From Pseudomonas fuscovaginae SE-1 (GTDB lineage: Bacteria > Pseudomonadota > Gammaproteobacteria > Pseudomonadales > Pseudomonadaceae): a DNA stretch of 61,302 nucleotides. The notes beneath the pieces are model-generated. The model had not been told where the DNA came from, ran no database searches, and was given only the letters and a program-made list of their open reading frames with translations. Position 1 is the stretch's first letter, and each line of letters opens with the position of its first letter. A program made the position numbers and the translations under genes. Location of the stretch: contig NZ_AQOH01000226.1 of assembly GCF_000364705.1 (NCBI RefSeq), positions 1 to 61,302 on the forward strand. The letters are read 5' to 3'. Below are positions 46,932 through 55,568 of this stretch, piece after piece.

Positions 46932-47926
46932 CCATGAGCACCGCCACACCCGTCCTGGCCATCGACAACCTGAGCCTGGAATTCCCGGCCTACAAGCACA
47001 ACGTCAAGGCGCTCAACGGCGTCTCCCTGCACGTCAACCCCGGCGAGATCGTCGGCGTGGTCGGCGAGTCCGGCTCGGGCAAGTCGGTCACCGCCATGCT
47101 CAGCATGCGCCTGCTGCCCGAACGCAGCTACCGCATCACCGCCGGCAGCCTGAGCATGCTCGATCGCGACATGCTGGCCGCCTCCGAAAAGGACCTGCTG
47201 CACATTCGCGGCCGTGATGCGGCGATGATCTTCCAGGAACCGATGACCGCCCTGAACCCGACCCGGCGCATCGGTCGGCAGATGCTCGACGTGATCATCC
47301 ATCACCAGAAGATCAGCGCCGCCGAAGCCCGCCAGAAGGCCATCGACCTGCTGCGCGACATGCACATCGCCAGCCCCGAGCAGGTGCTGGACGCCTACCC
47401 GTTCGAGCTGTCCGGCGGTATGCGCCAGCGGGTGATGATCGCCCTGGCGTTCTCCTGCGAACCGCAGTTGCTGATCGCCGACGAGCCGACCACCGCGCTG
47501 GATGTGACCGTACAGCGCCAGGTGCTGCTGTTGCTGCGCGAAAAGGCCCGGCAGAAAGGCACCGCGATCCTGCTGATCACCCACGACATGGCGTTGGTTT
47601 CGCAGTTCTGCGACCGGGTCTATGTGATGTACACCGGTGCGGTGGTCGAGCAAGGCAGCACCGCCGAAGTGATGGGCAACCCGCAGCACCCGTACACTCG
47701 CGGGCTGCTCAGCGGCCTGCCGGAGATGGTCGAGCCGGGGCAGCCGCTGCAGACCATTCCCGGGCAGGTGCCGAACCTGGCCGCCCTGCCCGAGGGCTGC
47801 ACCTTCGGCGAACGCTGCCCGCATCGCATGCCGGCCTGCGCCCAGCGTCCGTCCCTCACCCCCATCAACGGCAACGAGCAACGCAAGAGCGCCTGCTGGC
47901 TGCCGGCCAAGGAGCTGTCGCAATGA
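46928..47926 (+). CDS. ddpD: ABC transporter ATP-binding protein DdpD
   Basis: This 332-aa peptide-transporter ATPase has Walker A GESGSGKS, signature LSGGMRQR, Walker B LLIADEPTTALD and the oligopeptide-type C-terminal domain with a Cys pattern (CTFGERCPHRMPAC), which in relatives binds an Fe-S cluster. The start ATG at 46928 is within the ddpC stop. Together with DdpF it powers uptake. Confidence 0.89.
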   Translation: MTMSTATPVLAIDNLSLEFPAYKHNVKALNGVSLHVNPGEIVGVVGESGSGKSVTAMLSMRLLPERSYRITAGSLSMLDRDMLAASEKDLLHIRGRDAAMIFQEPMTALNPTRRIGRQMLDVIIHHQKISAAEARQKAIDLLRDMHIASPEQVLDAYPFELSGGMRQRVMIALAFSCEPQLLIADEPTTALDVTVQRQVLLLLREKARQKGTAILLITHDMALVSQFCDRVYVMYTGAVVEQGSTAEVMGNPQHPYTRGLLSGLPEMVEPGQPLQTIPGQVPNLAALPEGCTFGERCPHRMPACAQRPSLTPINGNEQRKSACWLPAKELSQ

Positions 47927-48894
47927 ACAGTGCCGTCATTCATCCGCAACCGCAAACCGCGCCGGAAATCCTGCGACTCGACGACGTTCGCGTGCGCTTT
48001 CCGGTGAGCAACGACTGGCTTGGCCGTCCGCGGGGCTACGCCCATGCGCTGAACGGCATCGACCTGCAGGTCCGGGCTGGCGAAACCCTGGGCATCGTCG
48101 GCGAATCCGGCTGCGGCAAGAGCACCCTGGCGCAGTTGCTGATGGGCCTGATCGCCCCCAGCAGCGGTACCCTGAACTGGCCCGAACACGCTCACGGCCA
48201 GAGCGGGCGCAACGTGCAGATCGTCTTCCAGGACCCGCAATCGTCCCTCGACCCGCGCCTGCCGATCTGGCGCATCATCACCGAACCGCTGTACGCCCGA
48301 GGACACCCGTCCCGTGAGCAGATGCGCGCGGTCGCCGCCAAGGTCGCTTCCCAGGTCGGGATACGCCCGGAATACCTGGATCGCTTCCCCCACCAGTTCT
48401 CCGGAGGTCAGCGCCAGCGGATCGCCATTGCCCGAGCGCTGTCATCGGACCCGGACATCATCGTCCTCGACGAGCCGACCTCGGCCCTGGACATCTCGGT
48501 GCAGGCGCAGATCCTCAACCTGCTGGCCGAACTGCAGCGGGCGCGCAAGCTGACCTACATCCTGATTTCGCACAACGTCTCGGTGGTGCGGCACATGGCC
48601 GACCGGGTGGCGGTGATGTACCTGGGGCAGATCGTCGAACTGGGCAGCGCCGCCCAGGTGCTGGACACGCCGCTGCATCCTTACACTCGCCTGCTGTTCG
48701 AGGCGGTGCCGCGTCTGGGTGTGCCGCTGCAGGACGACCAGGTGGCCGCGCCCACCGAGCTGCCGGGCAACCGGCGCCTGCCGCGGGGGTGTTTCTTTCG
48801 CGAACGCTGCCGGCTCTGCACCGTGGGCTGTGAGCAGCCCCAGGTCATGGTGGGCTCGGAACAGCAAAGGGTCCGGTGTCATATCCAGCGCTAA
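47923..48894 (+). CDS. ddpF: ABC transporter ATP-binding protein DdpF
   Basis: This 323-aa second ATPase of the dipeptide transporter has Walker A GESGCGKS, signature FSGGQRQRIAIARAL, Walker B IIVLDEPTSALD and the C-terminal Cys motif (CFFRERCRLCTVGC). It is the last gene of the ddp operon and overlaps ddpD by four bases. Confidence 0.89.
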   Translation: MNSAVIHPQPQTAPEILRLDDVRVRFPVSNDWLGRPRGYAHALNGIDLQVRAGETLGIVGESGCGKSTLAQLLMGLIAPSSGTLNWPEHAHGQSGRNVQIVFQDPQSSLDPRLPIWRIITEPLYARGHPSREQMRAVAAKVASQVGIRPEYLDRFPHQFSGGQRQRIAIARALSSDPDIIVLDEPTSALDISVQAQILNLLAELQRARKLTYILISHNVSVVRHMADRVAVMYLGQIVELGSAAQVLDTPLHPYTRLLFEAVPRLGVPLQDDQVAAPTELPGNRRLPRGCFFRERCRLCTVGCEQPQVMVGSEQQRVRCHIQR

Positions 48895-49132
48895 TCGCGG
48901 CACCAACTGGACCGATCGGCACCTCTTGCCAAGCACGCCAGCCATCGGTTACGAGAATTGACCTAAGGGATTGAATGGCAATCGACTGCAGCATAGAGAT
49001 CGGCGGTTACCGTACGCTTATGTCAGCCAGGATGGCAAACCGATATGTGTTTTGGCATGGGTTTGCCAAAAGACACGGCAGATATCAGATGCCTGCGCGA
49101 GGGTTTGCAGTTCAGCCACCCCGTGTTGGCAC

Positions 49133-49175
49133 TGCTCCTACTTGCCACCGCCTCTAGCGTGCGCAAGTGGGAGCA
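49133..49175. repeat. REP-like inverted repeat
   Basis: TGCTCCTACTTGC and GCAAGTGGGAGCA are complementary except for one position, with a 17-base spacer. Such elements are typical of Pseudomonas intergenic DNA. Confidence 0.45.
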
Positions 49176-49272
49176 AGGCGATACACGCCCTGCCGGGCCG
49201 GCCCTCAAACGCTCAACACCATTACGGACAAAGGATTGCAAGCAATCCTCTGACCGTTTGAGCGTCAGAGAC

Positions 49273-49297
49273 GCTGATCCCTCGAAAGGGGATCAGC
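49273..49297. terminator. Hairpin before the convergent lipoprotein gene
   Basis: GCTGATCCC and GGGATCAGC form a 9-bp stem with a 7-base loop, about 40 bp past the lipoprotein stop on the minus strand. There is no clear T-run, so termination is tentative. Confidence 0.4.
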
Positions 49298-49336
49298 GAA
49301 TTGATTCGACGATGGGCTCGTTGGCAGCCCTGAACC

Positions 49337-50449
49337 TCACTTTTTGAGATACTCGAGTTGAAGGGCCACAAAATCAGCTGTTGCCGTACCGTAACGACTG
49401 GCAATGCCTTTCAGCGCAACATCCAGCGCCCCCGCCGCAGCACCGGTAGGGAGGGCAAGCGTTGTGTGGCCGGCATCTGCAATCGCGTCAGGCAGCAACA
49501 GCAGACCATGTCTTGAATGAACGCTTGTGCGGGTACTGCTCGCCAACGCATGGGAACGATAGGTACGTGACCAGGCATCTGCGGTCAGCGCCAGTGCGAT
49601 CTCATCGTAGCCCTCCTCGACCGACACCTCGACCGCCTCATCCCTCCAGAAGGCGAGCAGGTTTGCCAACGCGACAAAACCACGCCCCGTCGTCAACCTG
49701 AATTGGCTGCTGTCGTGGGCAGGCCCCCATGAATCCACACCCAGGCGCCTGGCCGTAACATCGGCGGTCGAGTGACCCGCGACAGCCTCGACCAGCGCCA
49801 AGGACGCGGGAATCGACGCACTGACCCCCGTGGTCGTCATCACGTTGCCATCGGCCACGTAACGGCGATCTTGCACCCAGCGGGTATTGGGGTACCGCCT
49901 CTTGAGCGAGGCCAGCGAATACCAGTGTGAAGTCGCAACCCGGTCGCGCAACAGTCCGGCATTGGCCAACACCCAGGCGCCATCGCAAATCGAGACGACC
50001 AGCGCACCAGCGCGTGCCTGTTTGCGCACCCAGGCAAGCAGCGCCGGGTCATCCGCGCGGTGCATGGCTGGCACCACAAGAATATCGGCGCCCTCCGGCG
50101 TGGCAAGGTCGAACTCGGCTGTGCTCATCTTCGCCTGGATCTCGAGTGCCGGCATCAACCTCACCCTACCGGGCCGAGTCGATACGGCGACCACCTCCAT
50201 CACTCCGGACTCCTTGAGCACGCCATAGGGCACCAGAAAATCGGTGGTCTCGGTACCCGCGTTGTCAGCCAGTACCACCACAAGCGGGCGACTGCGCCCC
50301 GACTTGGGCACCGGCACCTGGATCAGGCTCCCCATATCATTGCGAACCACCTGTTTCGAAGACTCGGAAAGCGACGGAACGGCGCAGGCCACCAGCAGCA
50401 ATAATCCCAATACGAGTACCACGATTGCGCTACGGTGGGCGTGTGTCAT
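49337..50449 (-). CDS. DJ-1/PfpI-domain lipoprotein
   Basis: This 370-aa protein has a lipoprotein signal (VLVLGLLLLVAC, lipobox LVAC, Cys22) followed by a DJ-1/PfpI domain (about 55-235). The nucleophile-elbow Cys is in VSICDGAWVLANAG and the trailing motifs are TSHWYSLASL and TTTGVSASIPASLAL, as in GlxA-type regulators. The last about 130 residues have no obvious domain, and the AraC helix-turn-helix of GlxA proteins is absent. It would be an enveloped, non-DNA-binding relative of the divergent regulator. Function unknown. Confidence 0.8.
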   Translation of the reverse strand: MTHAHRSAIVVLVLGLLLLVACAVPSLSESSKQVVRNDMGSLIQVPVPKSGRSRPLVVVLADNAGTETTDFLVPYGVLKESGVMEVVAVSTRPGRVRLMPALEIQAKMSTAEFDLATPEGADILVVPAMHRADDPALLAWVRKQARAGALVVSICDGAWVLANAGLLRDRVATSHWYSLASLKRRYPNTRWVQDRRYVADGNVMTTTGVSASIPASLALVEAVAGHSTADVTARRLGVDSWGPAHDSSQFRLTTGRGFVALANLLAFWRDEAVEVSVEEGYDEIALALTADAWSRTYRSHALASSTRTSVHSRHGLLLLPDAIADAGHTTLALPTGAAAGALDVALKGIASRYGTATADFVALQLEYLKK

Positions 50450-50536
50450 GAAGCGTCTCTTCTGCCTGATTGCTCGCCAGGAAAATTACCCGCACCATGG
50501 CGTGACCAAAAGGTCAATTCAGTCGCATTTTCCGCC

Positions 50537-51550
50537 ATGACTTATCTGCAACGAAAAACCCGCACGGTCGCCGTCGTCGGCTTCGACGGTGTTCAGTCAC
50601 TGGACGTAGTCGGGCCGATGGAAGTATTCGCCGTCGCCAATCGCCACAGCACTGCCGAGGTGACTCCATATGAGGTCGTACTGGCCTCGACCGATGGCCA
50701 TGAGATCGCCACCCACGCCGGTTTTCGACTCGCTGGAGCCATCGCACTTGCTGACCTGCCCGCAGAATTGGATACGATCATCATTGCCGGAGGGAGTGAG
50801 GATGCGCTGCGTAGTGCAGCTTGCGAAGACGGAGTTTTGCCCTGGTTACGCGAGCGCTCCACCCAGACAAGACGTATCGCCAGTGTCTGTACAGGCGCCT
50901 TCGTACTGGCGGCAGCGGGCTTTCTCGACAATCGTCGCGCGACCACCCACTGGAACGCCTGCGAGTTGCTGAAGGCACTCAGACCCGCGATTCAGGTCGA
51001 GCCGGATGCGATCCATGTCGCCCAACCCCCTTTTTACACCTCGGCCGGTGTCACGGCGGGGATCGACTTGTGCCTATCACTGGTGGAAGCCGACTGTGGG
51101 GCGGCAGTCGCCCTGGCTGTTGCCCGTGAACTGGTGCTCTATATGCGTCGACCAGGCGGACAGTCGCAGTTCAGTGCCGGACTGAAGGTTCCTGCGAACG
51201 CAACACCGCGCTTGCGCTCGCTGATAGCCGACATCATCGACGACCCCAGTGGGGACCTCAGCGGTCCGGCGCTGGCTAAACGGGCCGCCATGAGTGAAAG
51301 AACGCTGTCGCGGATGTTCCGCAAGGAAACAGGCCATCCACCGGGCTACTTCATCGAAACCGCTCGCGTCGACCGGGCCAAGCTATTGCTCGAAACATCG
51401 GAATGGCCACTGGCGAGAATTGCCGATCGCGCCGGTTTCGGCAGCCTGGACGCCCTGCACAGGGCTTTTCTCAAACGTGTCGGCGCAACGCCAGGCTTTT
51501 ATCGTGAGAGATTTGGAGCACAACGCGCTGACCGGGACCAACCCGACTGA
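50537..51550 (+). CDS. GlxA-type regulator (DJ-1/PfpI plus AraC domains)
   Basis: This 337-aa protein has an N-terminal DJ-1/PfpI domain (TVAVVGFDGVQSLDVVGPMEVF; Cys in SVCTGAFVLAAAGF; THWNACELL) and a C-terminal AraC domain (about 220-320, LAKRAAMSERTLSRMFRKETG, ARIADRAGFGSLDALHRAF). The start ATG at 50537 gives the family N-terminus. It is divergent from the DJ-1 lipoprotein across 87 bp, so it probably controls that gene. Confidence 0.86.
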   Translation: MTYLQRKTRTVAVVGFDGVQSLDVVGPMEVFAVANRHSTAEVTPYEVVLASTDGHEIATHAGFRLAGAIALADLPAELDTIIIAGGSEDALRSAACEDGVLPWLRERSTQTRRIASVCTGAFVLAAAGFLDNRRATTHWNACELLKALRPAIQVEPDAIHVAQPPFYTSAGVTAGIDLCLSLVEADCGAAVALAVARELVLYMRRPGGQSQFSAGLKVPANATPRLRSLIADIIDDPSGDLSGPALAKRAAMSERTLSRMFRKETGHPPGYFIETARVDRAKLLLETSEWPLARIADRAGFGSLDALHRAFLKRVGATPGFYRERFGAQRADRDQPD

Positions 51551-51554
51551 GGCT

Positions 51555-52739
51555 CTAGCCCTGGGCACCATTGCGTGAGTAGCGGTACAGCGACACGCAG
51601 TAAAGCACCAACGCCACTCCCGCCAACGCACCGCCGACCACGCCGATACAGGAAAACCCGAGCTGGCGCCCCACCCAGCTCCCGACCAGGGCCCCGCCGC
51701 CGATACCGATATTGTAGATCCCCGAAAACATCGCCATGGCCACGTCGGTGGCGTCCGGCGCCAGCTCCAGCACCTTGCGCTGCAGCGACAGGCCAAAGCC
51801 CATGATGGCGATACCCCAGAAGATGCTCAGCACGCTCAGTGCCGAAACATTGCCACTCAAGGGCAACAGCAGGAGCAGGCAAACAGTCAGCAACGAGGTC
51901 ACCACCAATAGAAACGGCTGCGGGTGTTGCCGATTGAACCTGCTGAACAGCCACGAGCCCAGGACTCCGGCACCACCGAACAGCAACAGGATCAGGGTGA
52001 CCACCTCGCCGCTCATGCCCGCCACGGTCTTGATGAACGGTTCGACGTAGCTGTAGGCGGTGAACTGTGCGGTGATCACAGCCGCCGTCAGGCAGTAGAC
52101 CGCCACCAGTGCCGGGCGCTTGAACAACACCGGCAGGCTTCTCAATGAGCCGGAGTTCTGGCTCGGCAGCAGCGGCAGGGTTTTCCCGAGCCAGAGCACC
52201 AGGCCGCCGGCCAATACGGCAATCACCAGGAAAGTGGTGCGCCAGCCCATGGCTTCGCCCAGCAACCGACCCAGCGGAATCCCCAGCACCATCGCCATGG
52301 ACGTACCGGTCGACAGCAGGCCCAGCGCCTGTACCTGCTTGCCCGGTGGCGCCACCCGCACCGCCAGGGACGCAGTGATGGACCAGAACAGCGCATGGGC
52401 CAGGGCAATACCGATCCGGCTCACCAGCAGAATGCCGAAGCTGCTGGCGATGCTCGACAGCACATGGCTGGCAATGAACAACCCGAACAACACGATCAGC
52501 AACTTGCGTCGCTCGACGTTACGGGTCAACAGCATCATCGGCAGCGAGGTCAGGGACACCACCCAGGCGTAAATCGTCAGCATCAAGCCGACCTGGGCGC
52601 TCGACATGTCGAAGCTCTCGCCGATGGCACTCAACAGTCCCACCGGCACGAACTCGGTGGTATTGAAGACAAAGGCAGCCAGGGCCAACGCGATCACCTG
52701 TTGCCAGTTGCCCGTGTGTTCAGTTGCTGGGGTGGTCAT
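51555..52739 (-). CDS. MFS exporter, SotB/AraJ-like
   Basis: This 394-aa, 12-helix major facilitator of the sugar-efflux type shows the SotB-like beginning [21 protein letters not shown] and the motif [25 protein letters not shown]. Relatives export arabinose, IPTG or drugs. The ATG at 52739 is chosen, with an in-frame TTG two codons upstream. It converges with the GlxA-type gene, 4 bp apart. Confidence 0.84.
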   Translation of the reverse strand: MTTPATEHTGNWQQVIALALAAFVFNTTEFVPVGLLSAIGESFDMSSAQVGLMLTIYAWVVSLTSLPMMLLTRNVERRKLLIVLFGLFIASHVLSSIASSFGILLVSRIGIALAHALFWSITASLAVRVAPPGKQVQALGLLSTGTSMAMVLGIPLGRLLGEAMGWRTTFLVIAVLAGGLVLWLGKTLPLLPSQNSGSLRSLPVLFKRPALVAVYCLTAAVITAQFTAYSYVEPFIKTVAGMSGEVVTLILLLFGGAGVLGSWLFSRFNRQHPQPFLLVVTSLLTVCLLLLLPLSGNVSALSVLSIFWGIAIMGFGLSLQRKVLELAPDATDVAMAMFSGIYNIGIGGGALVGSWVGRQLGFSCIGVVGGALAGVALVLYCVSLYRYSRNGAQG

Positions 52740-52963
52740 TTGCAAATCCGTCTTACGCTATCGAGGATCGGGCCATCGACGGCTCTGGGGCCGGATGTCC
52801 GAAGAAAAAGCAGGTGAAAGTGAAATGGGTGACTCACAGGATGCAAGTGTCGCTCCCCGGGGCAGCCCGACTGTTGGAAAATGGCCAGCCCGCTCAAGTC
52901 ACGTTGAAACATAGCAGGTGTGGCGCCCTGCAGATATGACAGGGGAAACAACGGTCAGCCGCC

Positions 52964-53122
52964 TCACGCATACCAGGCATTGAGCAGCAACAGTTCTACA
53001 ACGGCCACACACGCCGCGAAAATCAGGAATCCCGGCGAAAACACGCGTTTTCGCCGATGGCTTGCAGCGTCCGGCAGATTCAGAATCCCGGCGATCAGAT
53101 CAAGTAGCTCGCTCATGTGCAT
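52964..53122 (-). CDS. Small membrane protein (52 aa)
   Basis: A short frame encodes 52 aa: a polar N-terminal helix (MHMSELLDLIAGILNLPDA), a basic stretch (HRRKRVF) and one membrane helix (FLIFAACVAVVELLLLNAW). A GGAGG motif lies upstream, although its spacing to the ATG is long (about 14 bases). It follows the hypothetical gene at 53147 on the same strand by 24 bases. I recognise no family; the composition looks like a real small membrane protein. Confidence 0.5.
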   Translation of the reverse strand: MHMSELLDLIAGILNLPDAASHRRKRVFSPGFLIFAACVAVVELLLLNAWYA

Positions 53123-53146
53123 CCATAGCGCGAGTTCCTCCTGTTT

Positions 53147-53836
53147 TCAGTGCAGCGTCGCCGCGCGACGACTCTGGCCGATCCGGATACGGTCCAGTGC
53201 ACGATTCAAGGCGTCCAAGGCATTGAGGAGCGCCTGGGCCTCTGCTTCCCGACCATCACCCCAAAGGCGTTCCGCCATTTTGTTCAGGGCCTGGATCGAC
53301 TTTTCGATATCGGCCGCTGTCGCTGCCGAGCTACCTGCCAGCTGTGTCTTGGGCATTTTTCGAACTTCGATTGAGGAGGGATGGAGTTTTTTACCATGTC
53401 GGGCCCGCCACTGAAAGCAAGACACGTTTGTCTTCCTGGCGCCCCGAAAGACATCTCTCGCCACGGCGGCTTCACAAGCAGCCGTTCGCCGCCAGGCTGC
53501 GATGCGTTCGTGGCTATCGTCAGGAAACGCACCCAGCCCCCCAGCCAGCATGGGTAACCGCGGGAACGACACCAGGTAATTGGCCATGTTGAAGAAACCG
53601 AGGAATCTCACTTGCGACGAGAACCAGCAGACCAGCCCAAGCCAGACCAGCATGAACGCCTGCAACGCGAGATACTTTTCATGGAACCAGGCGGTTTTCC
53701 TGAGAAAGTCCAACCGTCCGTGGTCAACGAAATAATCCTCCGCCCTGGCGATGACCGGCAGCCAACGGTGCGGCTCGCTGTCGAGCGCAATGTCGCTGTA
53801 GAAAATGCCAAGGCTGGTCAGCCAGGACACAAGCAA
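53147..53836 (-). CDS. Hypothetical membrane protein
   Basis: A 229-aa frame contains one or two hydrophobic segments (about 58-90, LQAFMLVWLGLVCWF and FFNMANYLVSFPRLPML) and an acidic helical C-terminus (about 165-220, AADIEKSIQALNKMAERLWG). No family is recognised and the start codon is unclear (TTG 53836 or GTG 53830; no ATG nearby). The middle region (110-160) reads poorly as protein, so a frameshift or a fusion of two decayed genes is possible. Confidence 0.4.
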   Translation of the reverse strand: MLVSWLTSLGIFYSDIALDSEPHRWLPVIARAEDYFVDHGRLDFLRKTAWFHEKYLALQAFMLVWLGLVCWFSSQVRFLGFFNMANYLVSFPRLPMLAGGLGAFPDDSHERIAAWRRTAACEAAVARDVFRGARKTNVSCFQWRARHGKKLHPSSIEVRKMPKTQLAGSSAATAADIEKSIQALNKMAERLWGDGREAEAQALLNALDALNRALDRIRIGQSRRAATLH

Positions 53837-53995
53837 ACAGCCGCCTCACCCGCACAACCGTATTCCTGTCGCCATTCGTGGACTCTTTTTTCCTCATTTT
53901 TCAGACACCCGCGCATTTCTCTGCGACAGTCCGGCATAGAGAGAACACAGCCCTCGCTGCCTGAAAAAATGTATTAGGGGTCCAGGGCCGGACAC

Positions 53996-55354
53996 TCAAG
54001 GCCTGGCAGGTCGGAAAACGAACGCCGCCGCCCCCCAGAGCAACCCGAGCAACGCCGCACAGCCGGAAGCCGACAGCACGCCCAGCTTGGCAATCCCCAG
54101 CAGGCTCTGGTCGGTGTAGGCCAGGCCGGCAATGAAGATGGACATGGTGAAACCGATACCGGCCAGCAGGCCGATCAGCACCACGCCACGCCACTCCACG
54201 CCTTCCGGCAGTTGGCAAAGCCGTGTCTTGACCAGCACCAGGCAGGACACCGCCACGCCCACCGGCTTGCCCAGGACCAGGGCCAGAAACACGCCGATCA
54301 TGACCGCCCGGGTGGAGCCGGAATCCAGCGACAGATGGCCAATCTCGACCCCGGCGTTGGCCAGGGCGAACAGCGGCATGATGCCGTAGGCCACCCAGGG
54401 ATGCAGGGCAACCTGCACGCGCTTGACCGGTGCCAGCAGTTCACGGTGGGCCTGGCGAATCCGATTGAGCGGCTGGTGTACCGCATCGTGATCCGGGCGT
54501 TCGCTGACATGCACGACCAACTCGCGAATGGCGTTGCTGAGAGTCGCCAGCGGACGCTCCGTGGCAGGTCGGGAATAGACCGGCGTCATCAGCCCCAGCA
54601 CCACCCCGGCCAGGGTCGGATGCACGCCCAGGATGGCAAAGCCCGCCCAGAGAACGGCCCCCGGAATCAGATACAACCAGGCATTGGCGATCCCCATTCG
54701 CTGGAACAGCAGCACCGCCAGGATCCCCGCCACCGCCACCACGGCGCCCAGCGGATTCAGTGAACTGGTGTAGAACAGGGCGATGATCAGTACGGCCACG
54801 ATGTCGTCGATGATCGCCAGGGCGAGCAGGAACACCCGGACCCCGGAAGGAATCGTTTTCCCGAGAAGCGCGAGCACCCCGACGGCGAAAGCGATGTCCG
54901 TCGCCGTGGGCACGGCCCAACCGCTGATGGACTCATGCCCGGCGTTGAAGAACACATAGACCAGAGCCGGCACTGCCACCCCGCCCAGGGCCGCCATGAC
55001 CGGCAGTGTCGCCATACGCATGTTGGACAGCGAGCCGTCCTTCATTTCAGAGCGGATCTCCATCCCGACCACCAGGAAGAAGATCGTCATGAGCCCGTCA
55101 TTGACCAGATAGTGCAAGGTCGCTCCAGCGGAAAAACCGCCCAATGAAATGCTCAGGCGAGCATGCCAGAAGGCCTCATAGCCGACAGTTGTCGGCAGGT
55201 TGGCCCAGAGCAAGGCAGCGATGGCGGCAATGAGCAGCACGATGCCGCTGACGGCTTCGATATGACTGAAACGCTCAATGGCGGCCAGCGCCTGATGGGT
55301 GAGTCGCTGAACTCGAGGGATAGAGTGGGATGCGGGTGTGTTGGGTGCGGGCAT
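53996..55354 (-). CDS. nhaA: Na+/H+ antiporter NhaA
   Basis: This 452-aa inner-membrane sodium/proton antiporter shows the NhaA hallmarks LWANLPTTVGYEAFW, NDGLMTIFFLVVGMEIRSEM, PTATDIAFAVGVLALLG and the ion-binding Asp pair in ALAIIDDIVAVLIIALFY. An insert near residues 265-310 (SERPDHDAVHQPLNRIRQAH) is hydrophilic and longer than in the E. coli protein, as in many Pseudomonas NhaA. It exports Na+ in exchange for protons. Confidence 0.92.
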   Translation of the reverse strand: MPAPNTPASHSIPRVQRLTHQALAAIERFSHIEAVSGIVLLIAAIAALLWANLPTTVGYEAFWHARLSISLGGFSAGATLHYLVNDGLMTIFFLVVGMEIRSEMKDGSLSNMRMATLPVMAALGGVAVPALVYVFFNAGHESISGWAVPTATDIAFAVGVLALLGKTIPSGVRVFLLALAIIDDIVAVLIIALFYTSSLNPLGAVVAVAGILAVLLFQRMGIANAWLYLIPGAVLWAGFAILGVHPTLAGVVLGLMTPVYSRPATERPLATLSNAIRELVVHVSERPDHDAVHQPLNRIRQAHRELLAPVKRVQVALHPWVAYGIMPLFALANAGVEIGHLSLDSGSTRAVMIGVFLALVLGKPVGVAVSCLVLVKTRLCQLPEGVEWRGVVLIGLLAGIGFTMSIFIAGLAYTDQSLLGIAKLGVLSASGCAALLGLLWGAAAFVFRPARP

Positions 55355-55568
55355 GAGCCATCCTCACCAGCGGCCCGACCGGCGTAAGTCTTTAACCTGC
55401 GCCTTTCGATTGAAAGCCACACCCCCGTATATCCTAGGGTGAATGCCAATGTCGCTGCAACCCAATCAAGCCGATGAGCCAGGTCCGCCGCTGCGAACCG
55501 ATCGGCAAGGGCCCGCTACCCCTCGATACCCGAGGCCCAGCCAGGCCCCCCGCACGGTAGCCAGACCT

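Larger units (their letters stand above)
48895..49336. other. Intergenic region rich in inverted repeats, no supported gene
   Basis: The 442 bases between ddpF and the convergent lipoprotein gene hold several hairpins: GGCAAACC/GGTTTGCC (49034-49067), 13-bp arms with one mismatch at 49133-49145 and 49163-49175, GGATTGC/GCAATCC (49233-49248) nested inside ACGCTCAA/TTGAGCGT, and a 9-bp stem at 49273-49297. Open frames of 60-100 codons overlap them but lack ribosome-binding sites and family resemblance. Confidence 0.45.

Noticed and set aside
48975..49347. Possible small proteins after ddpF
   Set aside because: Overlapping 60- and 100-codon frames cover hairpin-rich DNA, lack start signals and have unconvincing composition.
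52920..53414. Plus-strand frame of 164 codons opposite the small membrane protein
   Set aside because: Serine/arginine-rich with no motif, and it crosses two minus-strand frames; treated as a shadow.
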